Shown: positions 22,842 to 31,559 of the stretch, piece by piece | Numbering within the stretch: position 1 is the stretch's first letter | Layout: each line of letters opens with the position of its first letter | DNA from: Ornithodoros turicata | Taxonomy: Eukaryota; Arthropoda; Arachnida; Ixodida; Argasidae | DNA length: 64,000 nucleotides | Reading direction: 5' to 3' | Assembly (NCBI RefSeq): GCF_037126465.1 | Contig: NC_088209.1 | Location: 8,874,052 to 8,938,051, forward strand | Notes under the pieces: model-generated | Told to the model about the DNA's origin: nothing | The model's input: the letters and a program-made list of their open reading frames with translations, nothing else | Database searches by the model: none | Made by a program: the position numbers and the translations under genes

Positions 22842-23548
22842 AGCGGGTTAATCGCAACATCAAGATGATGTTGGTCTCTTTTACCGAAAGGCATAAAGAT
22901 TGGGACGCCCGTCTTACGGAGCTTGGCTTTGCCACTCGTACTACGGAAAATAGGTCGACAGGATTTACCCCGGCTTATTTGAATTTCGGACGGGAAATTG
23001 TGTTCCCCCTCGAAAACACGTTGCGAACACGGCACGCACAGCCTAGTCGTTCGTACGCGAAGTATGCTAATGATCTTCGCGATAGAATTTCGACTGCCAT
23101 TCGTTTGGCACGAGAGAGTCTTGAGGTCGCAAGACTGGAGCAGTCTCTCCAGTACAACAAAGGTCGGTGCCAGGTCATTTACCGCGTTGGAGATCTGGTA
23201 CTAAGGCGAACACATCCCCTTAGCGATGCAGCGAAAGGCTTTGCTGCCTCTCTCGCTGATCGATGGGACGGTCCTTATCGGGTAAGCGCACAGCTAACTC
23301 CGGTCACTTACAGGCTCGAGCGTTGCAGCGATAACGAGGAAACGGGCCACGTACAAGACCTCAAGACCTTCAGCCAGCGCATCTCGGACAACGGCAGGTG
23401 GGAGGAGGACCACGATCTGGCATCGCAAGCCCGCTCTCCCTCAAGTTCCCCTAGGGCCGGTCAACCATCCCCCCAAGAGACTACTGCCCAGGGCGGGGTT
23501 CCCGGGATTACCCGCTCTAACCTTCGCCCACGTGAGCGACCGAGGTGA
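22842..23548 (+). pseudogene. integrase C-terminal part
   Basis: The frame resumes after the MITE with ERVNRNIKMMLVSFTERH, then NRSTGFTPAYLNFGREI and a GDLVLRRTHPL...DRWDGPYRV segment, the SH3-like GPY motif seen in many Ty3 integrases. It ends at 23548 in a Ser/Pro/Arg tail. No chromodomain is evident. Confidence 0.85.
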
Positions 23549-23568
23549 CGTTTTTTCGTTTTTCTGAT

Positions 23569-24136
23569 GCAGGCCCCGAGTGAGGTCCCGCACTCCACGA
23601 GACCAACGAAGCCGAGCCCCGGGCCACGACACCCGTCCGCCCACCTATGGTGCGACTCCTTGCAACCGCCCTACCTGTCACGTTGCGACTTGGATGGTCC
23701 TGCGAGGGGACACCAGTGTCTCCTTCGTATCCCGCAGACGCTGGCGCGACCAGGCCAGACCTCTTCGAGGGGACCCAGGTGCCCAGGTCCCCGAGCCCTT
23801 CCAAGGACTCACCCTCCAGGACAGACACCCAACTGAGCCGCCGGCCATCTATAGCCCGGAAGAGAGGAGTCGCCTCTGTCCTCTTTGTGGGGTGCTACAA
23901 GTCAGCCCAGAAGCTCATCGGGCGGGGCCTCTCCACCACACCCGTGCGCAACAGCAAGCATCCGCAGCGACTCCCATGCTTGGACTGCAAGACTTGGAAG
24001 CCGCATTGGCCCTGGTGCGGCGCTACCAACCCCATCTTCTCGCCGGGACACCAGTTCGGGTCCGCCCGCAAGATGAACGAATTTTGGACCTCCCGACTTC
24101 CCGGACATCTGAGTTTCTTTGGGAGGGCAAGATGTG
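23569..24136 (+). CDS. extra ORF between integrase and 3' LTR of the Ty3-type element
   Basis: An open frame downstream of the integrase encodes about 190 residues, proline- and arginine-rich, with RLCPLCGVLQVSPEAH and LHH (a possible Cys2His2 finger) in the middle and LEAALALVRRYQPHL near the end. The stop overlaps the start of the 3' LTR, so the coding sequence reaches the LTR exactly. I do not recognise the product. No membrane segments that would suggest an envelope protein are seen. It may be a third ORF or the last part of pol. Confidence 0.4.
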
Positions 24137-25377
24137 GACGCCACAAGGTGGCGACGTATCAGTACAGCAGGGAAGGGCGAGGGCCGTGACCCCCTCTCCC
24201 CGGAACTGCTTAAAAGAAGCAAGCATGGACAAAGGGACAGAGGTGTGTACGGAACGGAACGGAACCAGAGGCGGAGAGTTTTCATTTTCGCAGGGGGGGT
24301 CAAGGGCGCACCGCGAAATATGTACTCTGGCGGGGGTGGGGGATATGTTTATTAAGAAAAAAAAAGAAAGGTAAGCCAGATGGATGTCGGCGTGTTATTC
24401 CAAAAAAATTGAAAGGGGGAAAGCAAAAAAGACAAAGAAAACAAAGCAAAAGAAAACAAAAAGAAGGAAAGAAAAGGAAAAGAAAAATGGAGAACACAAA
24501 ACTAAAGCTGAACAATCACACACTCTGGCGGGATCTTATGACGTATGCAGAACTGGTATAGAAATTAGAGGAAGGAAGAACAGAAAAAAAGAAAAAGGAA
24601 AAACAGAGAGAATGTAAACAGTGAACATGTGCACAACTGAAGGCATTACGCCTTTGAAAACTGAGTGCAAAAGGAACAAAATGCATTGAATCCTCGGTGT
24701 TTGACCCGAAATGCGCGCAATATTATGAATATGGTCAAATAAATGGACCAGCGGGAATAGAAAGTCTGCTTCTGGAGCCAGGCTAACCTTTCCCCTCTTT
24801 CTTTGTATCTTTTTTTTTTTTTGCAATAAACCTATATTCCCCCACCCAGCGGGAGTTGAACCCGCTCCCAACGGATATGCGTTTCGAAGATTCTACCGTT
24901 GCACCTCACTGGCAGCTGCAGGTACCTTTTCGACAGCTTTCGTTTCATTGATCTGATTGCTTTGGGCGAAATTCAGGCAATGTGTTGTGTCATCCTCTGC
25001 GTTTCCGCCTCACCTTCTACTGTGATAATGGGTATGGTGGGCGGTTACATATTTTACAAATTGCAAGATGCATTTTTGGGGTTGGTGCCTCTTCGCTCTT
25101 TTGACCCGGGCGCTCCGAGCCCCAAAGGTTGGTGCCAGTCTCTTAGCGGGACTTCCCGGGGGAGGCGCCCCCCCCCTAGTTAATGTTCCGGGGGGGCAAA
25201 GGCCCCCCGCCGCAGTCGGCGCCTATGAACGGAACTGCTGATAAGCATGGAAGCAATAAAAGTTGTATTGCTGCATTTCTTGGTTGTGTCTGTCTCTCGG
25301 TGCGGTGGTTTCGGTAGGAAACTGGTTGGGTTCTAAACCAAGTGGGATCCAGGGGGCGGAAGTCCACAAATTGTCCA
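24133..25377 (+). repeat. 3' LTR of the Ty3-type element, split by an insertion
   Basis: It begins TGTGGACGCCACAAGGTGGC after a purine-rich tract (GGGAGGGCAAGA, the probable polypurine tract). It matches the 5' LTR to about 24265 and again from 25227 to the CCA at 25377. The middle is a foreign insert. Confidence 0.88.
24257..25235. mobile_element. 961-bp insertion in the 3' LTR, with 9-bp repeat GAACGGAAC
   Basis: GAACGGAAC stands at 24257-24265 and 25227-25235 and occurs once in the 5' LTR context, so it is a likely target duplication, although the site is GGAAC-repetitive. The insert has G/C-rich ends (GCAGGGGGGGTC on the left, GGGGGGGCAAAGGCCCCCC on the right), an A-rich part (24355-24490), and a tRNA-like B-box on the minus strand (GCGGGTTCAACTCCCGC, 24851-24867). 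No long ORF is present. The class is unknown. Confidence 0.6.
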
Positions 25378-26321
25378 CGTTTGATAATGTTATCCAGTTT
25401 TTGGCCATGTGTGGGTTACTTAGTGAGATGTCAGCATTGCTCGGCTTTTAGCCTTTGTCGCCCAACTAACCATGTCTCTCATCACTCTTAACTGCTGCAC
25501 ACACTTGCCATAGTCATTCTCTCTCTCATAATGGACCATCTCATCGCTCATACGTTATCGTCCTCTCTCTCCCATCATCATCTTCCGAACACTCACCATA
25601 GTTCTGGCACTGCTTGGCCTTTGTGCCATTAAACTCTCTCTCACCAAGCTCAACGGGTTTCAACGAAAACAGCCGAGGAATATCGATCTTAAATATAAAT
25701 TTCACCATCGCGTCTAAAGGGCCGAATAACATTCTTCGTTATATCCATCTGGTGTGCCCTCAGCATATCTCTGGCGTCTGCTACGGAAGTGTTCGTGTTG
25801 ACTTCCGCGCAGTGTTTGTACAGCGCGGCAGCCTTTTCTGTTCTGCCGCGAGCAGGCATGTGTGATTTTCCCAAATTTTCCTGTATCGATGCAAACAGAG
25901 CACGTTCGACAATGTCTTAATCAAATTTATCGATGTACATATTTGGAGGCAGCTGTTCATTTTTACGGCAGACGAACTTGAAGGAGGTATCGCACGGGTC
26001 TCTGTCAGTGTCTACAACCGCTTCAATGAACTGGCGAACGTATCGACAGTCGTGGCTTTCGCAAACTTGCTTTTGCACCGGGGACGTCGCTACCGTCGCA
26101 TCGGTGTTGTCCGAGTAGTCTTCATAGTCGGTGTAAGACGGTGACGGATTATTTAGCGAAACTTCCGGAACCGTTACTTTTCGAGCTGGAGACGCGTCGT
26201 CTTGCTTCTTGGTCGTTGGGAGTTCCTTGTTCCATAGGAAAGCCCAGAAAACAAAACCCGCGGCTGTGACGATGGCGAAGAAAAGAATGATTGCCAGGAG
26301 AACTTGATTGCTTTTTTCTTC

Positions 26322-26827
26322 CTGCAGTAAAGAAGGAGAGAATTAGCGTGTATTCACACGAGCGCTATTCCCTGCAGAAGCGGAAGACACGAAGACGTCA
26401 CAGCTTTCTGGGAGCGGGCGCTCAACATCCAGTGTTCACGTACACTGCTAACCGTGGGGACTACCCTGCGACACAGCCACAAGACATTCCTTAGCAAACG
26501 ACAGGAAAGCTGCTGACGGTGTCGTCTGCTAAGTGTAGTCTGCTAAGTGCGCAGTACGCCACTCTCGCTATTCCGCACCGTGTGAATGCTCAACATAACA
26601 CGGGACGGACCTTCCGCTCTGTGAGCAGTGTTTTAGCTTTTTCTCCCACTAGAATATTCCGTGAGGATGTCGCTCTTGTGAATAAGAACCTGTTTTACTC
26701 CCTCTTACACCCTCCCTCTTTTGACAATAACCTGAAATGCCCTCCTGAGGCGATTCATGAGGGAGGAAATGCGTGCACATATATAAAGACAAAATCTATG
26801 CTGGCTTACACTAGTATTCAATATATA
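26322..26827. other. non-coding, upstream of the M13 exon
   Basis: The M13 pseudogene's first exons would lie upstream on the minus strand here or beyond, but I see no cytoplasmic-tail exon I can support. Repeats of CTGCTAAG occur near 26520-26550. Confidence 0.35.
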
Positions 26828-27207
26828 CAGGATGTACCAGAAAACGCGTCATCGAATTTTAATTAGAAAAAAAAACTGCGCCACATAGAGTCCTGAGGTC
26901 AACGGCTTTTATTCTTACCAGGTTTTTGCCACAGCCTGATGCGCATGTCATACGTAACATGTAATTTTTCCGCGCTAAACTCGCAAATTTGCCAAAGGTC
27001 ACTTTTTTACCCCACCAATGTGAAGTGCGTGCCGAATTTCCTCAAATTAACCCAGCCCACACCGGCATTGTAGAATGAGATAACACAGACATAGCTTACC
27101 GCGTCCGGCCTCGGCTGTGACCATACCTTTCCTTTCCCAATTTCAAGAACTGTCACTTTTTCTACTACTATCACTCTGCGGGCTGGGTTAATTTCCAACC
27201 TCATGAA

Positions 27208-27392
27208 AGAACATGAAAGAACTGATGTTCTGAGGCTGGAACAACATATAGAAGGGACAAATACATACAAAGCCTCAATTTGCCTGAGAAATTAACGATG
27301 AAAGATGAAAGTCACTGAAAACGTTAGCCAGCTTTAGGACTCGAACCCACATCTTCTGGATTGCCGGTCCAGGGCTCTTTCATCTTTCATCG
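27208..27392 (-). mobile_element. tRNA-Ala-like SINE fragment
   Basis: The minus strand reads GTGGGTTCGAGTCC, the B box, preceded by the anticodon arm CTGGACCGGCAATCCAG. The D-arm is missing. The neighbouring block 27208-27270 is repeated inverted at 27804-27862. Confidence 0.6.
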
Positions 27393-28022
27393 TTAAGAGG
27401 GCATACCAGCTCTCCGTCCCAATGAATTTCCTATGGCACAGTTTTTATGCTTTCTCTCGGTAACCGCCGCGCAGATTTTGACGCGGGTGCTTTCATCATT
27501 AAGAGGAAGACGAGATGGAACTAGTTACGCTGCAGGATTTCTCATATATGTCGTATGTATTTTACGGCGACGTCACGAATGCGACAAAAATACACAATTT
27601 TTCTCCTCCCTCTTTGAACACGTTTTATTAAACTTCTATAGCCATTTCGAAAAAAAACTTTCCATTTACTTTCTCTGGAATTATTTCAGGAATCGATAGA
27701 TATCAAATTTATATGTCTACCACTTTCCGTTTTTATAAAAAAAGCATGAAAAGTGAGTACGGATAAATACCGTCCCAAAGCCCCGTAAACCGCGTCATTC
27801 TGTGTATGTATTTGTCCCTTCTATATGTTGTTCCAGCCTCAGAACATCAGTTCTTTCATGTTCAACAGTTGCCGCCTGCGCCAATCCCGTCGTATGAATG
27901 TGCGTATGAGTGAGCAAAAATGTCAGAGTGAAAGGAGTATGAGTGAGAGAGAGTGGCTGGTTTGTCCCTTCAGATGACGCACCCTGGAATGATGATGATG
28001 GCACCCTGGATGAGAAGGCGTT

Positions 28023-28105
28023 AGCTTAGCTGAATTGGTAGAGACCTGGACCGGCAATCCAGGAGATGTGGGTTCGAGTCCTACAGCTGGCTAACCTTTT
28101 ACTTT
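28023..28105 (+). tRNA. tRNA-like head of a SINE (anticodon loop GGC), probably not a functional tRNA
   Basis: A full cloverleaf can be drawn. The acceptor stem pairs GTTAGCT with AGCTGGC, the anticodon stem pairs CTGGA with TCCAG around the loop CCGGCAA, and the T-arm is GTGGG-TTCGAGT-CCTAC. Position 33 is C where U is expected, and a second copy lies inverted nearby, so I read it as a SINE head and not a working tRNA-Ala gene. Confidence 0.45.
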
Positions 28106-28465
28106 CATCTTTCATCGTTTCCAACCTCCTTTCGTCGGACTGACAGCGATTGCGCTCAAAAAGTCCTCGCGCGTTATACTCAAGTGCTTCAAGAAGCATG
28201 ATGTTCGGTTATTTTTGTCGACAGGATAGATCCTGAATACTACTGTCAATTATCACGAATTTGAGTAAATTTGACACACGCTCTTCATGTTGGTGGGGTG
28301 CCCTTTACTTGGAAAATACCGAGTTTAGCTCGGAAAAATTTCCGTGATTAAACTTTTTTACATGACATGCACACCAAAAAGCTAGTAAGAACAAATGACC
28401 GCGTGATTTTATGTGGTGTAATTTTTTTAATTATAATTCAATTGCACGTTGTCTTGGACGCTCTG

Positions 28466-29887
28466 TATGCAATAACATTGCAAAGAATTAGGCAAAGTTA
28501 GCGATGGATACGAGTGGGGGCTGTGGAAGGTATACAGTTCCAGTCGAATACAGTTTTAGGAAGAAATGAATGCATGAAGCAGGAACTTTGATAACTGGTG
28601 GTCTCTGCTTTACAGGAATGATATCTCGCTTAGATTAGGCGTATATTTGGCGTATGAAACGAGGACAACCTGGAAGAGCCATAGTGGAGTTTGTGAAAGA
28701 GGCATACATTCTAAGAGAGAAAAAAAAAGGAGTAAAATGGCGTGTAATTGCAGCTTCCAGTCCCCTGGACTGGAAGCTGCAATCGTGGGAGTTGGTGGGA
28801 GCTGCACTCGTGGGAGTTCGCTCCCCGTACCTGGTCCCCCTGGTTGTTGGTTGTTCCGTAGGTGCTAGTTCTGCTTTGCGTCCAGATAGCGCCACATATA
28901 TGTGGTGGTGTGAACGTGAAACCGAGAGAGGAAAACGTGGCAATTTGCGAGCGGTATAGGCCGTAGGAAATGCATGAGGTGCTATGGATCCAGATTCGAG
29001 GGCCAAATTGGATGAAACAAACGCAGGTACGACATGACCAGCGAGACGCGCCTTGCCACTTCCAGAGCACTGCCGGATCGCACGGCGTTCCTTTTTTTTG
29101 TTTTGTCTTGGTTTTGTTGTTCTGTTTTTGCTGAAACTTCGCCAACTATGCTGTTGATGAGCGAACACGTAGGCTGGGAATGCAAAACTCCTTACACATT
29201 CATAATCTTAAAATATAGAGTTGTTGTCCTTACCTCCGTGGACACCTGTTCGAGTAAGGTAGCTCCTGTGCCCTGTACAGGAACGAACACGTCCACCATG
29301 TCGCTCTGACGTTAGTCCTTGGTACTGTAATTGCGGTATGGTGGTGGGCGTATAGTGGTGGCGGTGGAATTCGGAATGGAACGCGAGTGAGACAGGGCCG
29401 AACAACGCCTTCTTCTTCTTCTTCTTCTTCAGCCACAAAGGAAATGGCCCTTCGCCACGCAGGGCCTTTTTCTTCTTCGTCCTTGGAGCAGAAACCGTTA
29501 TATCCACAAGTTCTTCTTTAGCCTCCACAACAACACGGCACCGCATCCGCAAGGACAACATTGGAATGAGATGACTATGACGATGCTACTCTTCCACAAC
29601 TCTTCTACATCGCAGATTCTCAGGGATATCCTCCTTCTTCAAACAAACAAACAAACAAGAACCTTCAGGTATGATAAATGTAATTAATGCGAAGGAAATG
29701 CGTTAGCGTTAACGTCTTCTCTTATGTATTTTCCGTGTTTTATACGTTGTCTTATCATATGTTATCTTTATGTGTTTCCTTGTCGGCCTCCACCACCATC
29801 ACTTATTATCTCAATCTACTATCAACTTCTTATAGTTAAAACCCAATGTGTCAACCCCAAATCCAAGCAACGCGGCATAATAAGACA
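28466..29887. other. non-coding between repeats
   Basis: It contains a 17-bp-arm palindrome (28747-28783) and a CTT microsatellite (29408-29431). Both strands carry overlapping frames of about 100-180 codons without domain motifs; I reject them as genes. Confidence 0.4.
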
Positions 29888-30060
29888 GCTCATACCAGGA
29901 CAACTCATGCCACACTTAATTCATACCTGGACAACTCATATCACACTCAACTCACACCAGGACAACTCATCTAAGGCCAACTCATACCAAGACAATTCAT
30001 ACCAAGACCTGGGCTACCCATACCACGACAGTTCGTACCAGGAAAACCATATCAAGACAG
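29888..30060 (+). repeat. degenerate tandem repeat, unit about ACAACTCATACCA(A/G)G
   Basis: About eight to ten imperfect copies of a unit near 20 bp (GACAACTCATACCAAGACAA and variants) follow one another. No coding role is visible. Confidence 0.7.
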
Positions 30061-30616
30061 CTATCGGCCTTCCACTACGCCTTTACGCCGGGATGACGAA
30101 TGCCGGGGCGAACTTACCATTTCAAGATGCGCAATAATGTCAAAAACAAACCAAGTACTTCTGAACTTTTTAAACATCTGGAGGGCTGTTCCAGTTGTTT
30201 GGCAGACCTGCCCGGAACCAACTGTTTAATCTCCTGCAATGACAAACTGTCCCGCACTCTACTAGAATCCTCCCTAATAGCAACTACAAAAGGATGTGTG
30301 AGCCAACCTAGCATTGTCAACCCAGAAGGCTTGGTCACTCTCCTTAGCCCCGTTAGCCCCGGATAACTTCTTTAATCTTGACTAATTCCAAGGGAGAGAC
30401 TCAAACACATTTTATTCCGTACCTTATTCACTTCTGAGTTTTGCTTGTATATTTATATTTGTATATATTTTATTGTTACTGTTACCAATATTTTTACTTT
30501 TTATCATCCTTTTTCCAATCTGTACTGCTTTGGAATACCTTTCCATTCTTTGCAATCACACGCGTTCCCTTGTGCAGTTACCGATGCTACCACCGACCGT
30601 TAAGAGGTTCGTATGC

Positions 30617-30830
30617 AAACAACTCAGGGAAAAGAGGTGCTGACGCCAGGAATCGAACCTGAGTCTTCTAATTTCCGGTCAGATGTGCTAACCGCTACAC
30701 CACACCAGCACGCCGTTTCCCTTGAGACATTGATTCGTTAATTTCTGGGCGTTTGAGGCTTACTTGTCTGTGTCGTCCCTAATTGTTGGTCTGCCTCGGC
30801 CAAATCTCGTTGTTTAAGAGGTTCGTATTA
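30617..30830. mobile_element. inverted arrangement of two SINE pieces
   Basis: The left piece (30617-30712) is the minus-strand head with GGTTCGATTCCTGGCGTCAG, an intact A-box-like TGTAGCGGTTAGCAC and a TCTGACCGGAAATTAGA arm. The right piece (30722-30830) is the body of the same family in plus orientation, through CTCGTTGTTT. The family matches the copies at 12741-13018. Confidence 0.7.
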
Positions 30831-31044
30831 CGCGCCTCATATTCACCTTCTCTGGGACGCCGGAGAGTACACTTTCTTTTTACTCTGTCTCCCTTGCCCT
30901 TTGTGTATTAAAGTTTCATTGCCGGTTCGTGAGTCTATCTGTTCACCTCGTCCTGCGTTCGTCCTGTGTTTCCCCTCAAACTCAAGGCAATGTTAATATC
31001 AGACGTATATACCTCTAGACACAGCTAGAGTACGAAATAAACAC

Positions 31045-31300
31045 GACTTTTCCTCAAAATGAAGAGCTTACTTATGAAAGGTTATCCCCCTTTCTCTGTG
31101 CGTGCGTGAAGTGCACCCTAAACAGCAACAAGCTGGCATGGCATGCCCCCTAATCTAAAAGAAATTTAAAAAATGCGGGCATCCCCGTTTCTAAGAGCAG
31201 ACAAGCAAGCAGACGACAAGATGCGTTGGGCCAACCAATATGGCCGCCGGACCACGCAGTCCACGCAGTAGCGCTGCGCACCTGTATGCGATCCAGCCAT
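31045..31300. repeat. interspersed repeat, copy 2 (first copy near 4300-4560)
   Basis: It shares CTCAAAATGAAGAGCTTAC, GGCATGGCATGCC, CCAATATGGCCGCCGG and GCGATCCAGCC with the copy at 4300-4560, in the same order. It ends about 200 bp before the first POLD3 exon. Confidence 0.7.
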
Positions 31301-31514
31301 ATGAGCCGTATCAGTGGTCTCGACGCAAAAGGCGAAATAGCAAATGTCAGTCGAGGAAACACACGAAATTCTGGCCTAAAAATGATGTTAATGAGGCAAA
31401 TTTCATGTTCTACTGCCATCTACAGATTTTTACGACTTTTCCTCTGACGGGTGTGGCACTGGCAACACTGGCATAACTTTGGGCGGTCTCGGTGAAGTTA
31501 TAAAGGTGCAAGCA

Positions 31515-31559
31515 ATGGAGGAAATTTTGGAGAAAGCTGTGTTCTATGATCGTCGTGTG
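31515..31559 (+). CDS. POLD3: POLD3 exon 1 (start)
   Basis: ATG at 31515 begins MEEILEKAVFYDRRV, which ends in phase 0 at the donor GTG|GTATGA. The short acidic helix before VTYKWLS fits the position of the family's first exon, which I know to be short. No other start in the preceding kilobase joins exon 2 in frame as well. Confidence 0.7.

Larger units (their letters stand above)
18334..25377 (+). mobile_element. Ty3-type LTR retrotransposon with 4-bp target duplication CGTT
   Basis: TG...CA ends are flanked by CGTT at 18330-18333 and 25378-25381; excising the element restores the LINE frame LVPF-DNV. The order is 5' LTR, primer binding site, gag, protease, reverse transcriptase, RNase H, integrase, a downstream ORF and 3' LTR, which is the Ty3 order. 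Gag, pol and integrase frames have several breaks, a small MITE sits in the integrase, and the 3' LTR is split by a 961-bp insert. The copy is not active. Confidence 0.93.
17709..25641 (+). mobile_element. 5'-truncated I-like LINE inserted in the M13 gene and itself split by a Ty3-type element
   Basis: A 10-bp duplication of M13 coding sequence, CACCAAGCTC, lies at 17699-17708 and 25642-25651. Removing the insert joins SLKPVELG to GARTFAFHV in frame. The left LINE part (17709-18333) holds the RNase H region: LIYSDSLSSVRALLSC, SLSWVPSHTGIPGNERAD, then LHPALLLCDTPLVPF. The right part (25382-25460) completes the C-terminus (DNVIQFLAMCGLLSEMSALL and a stop). A short 3' UTR ends in a TC-rich tail at 25641. 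It is related to, but not the same as, the LINE at 5888-12432. Confidence 0.9.
16299..26321 (-). pseudogene. M13 (neprilysin-like) zinc metallopeptidase, pseudogene
   Basis: Family members are type II membrane or secreted peptidases that cleave small peptides, and ticks have many copies. Here 26321 follows a splice acceptor (TTTACTGCAG). A membrane segment, NQVLLAIILFFAIVTAAGF, comes first, then the M13 entry motif VCESHDCRYVRQFIEAVVDT and PCDTSFKFVCRKN. After the nested insertion it continues from 17708 with GARTFAFHVAKHEPTALRF, GYEERISAVNEMQEELRSEL and WMDDETRKGALQKV. The zinc site is HEMMH inside STLMHEMMHGFDPYG (about 16700), and the third-ligand motif ECQAD replaces the usual ENxAD. Breaks are a stop after YIDKFD, frameshifts near 25725, 17255 and 16780, a small duplication with a stop near 17040, and a LINE inserted in codon VELG. 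It has introns, so it is a decayed gene and not a retrocopy. The extreme C-terminus is not found. Confidence 0.88.
26828..28465. mobile_element. mariner-like fold-back MITE carrying later insertions
   Basis: The left end CAGGATGTACCAGAAAACG and the right end (complement CAGAGCGTCCAAGACAACG) have TA on both sides (26826-26827 and 28466-28467). Inner sequence pairs too: CTGCGCCACATAGAGTC with the complement of the ATTTTATGTGGTG block. It belongs to the same family as the 878-bp element at 37418-38295. Its extra length comes from an inverted pair of SINE-related blocks at 27205-28115. Confidence 0.8.

Noticed and set aside
28635..29168. 177-codon minus-strand frame
   Set aside because: Overlapping frames of similar length exist on both strands, composition is repeat-like, and no motif is present.
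29880..30060. CRISPR-like regularly spaced repeats
   Set aside because: Units are imperfect and directly adjacent, without constant repeats and unique spacers; a decayed minisatellite in an animal genome explains them.
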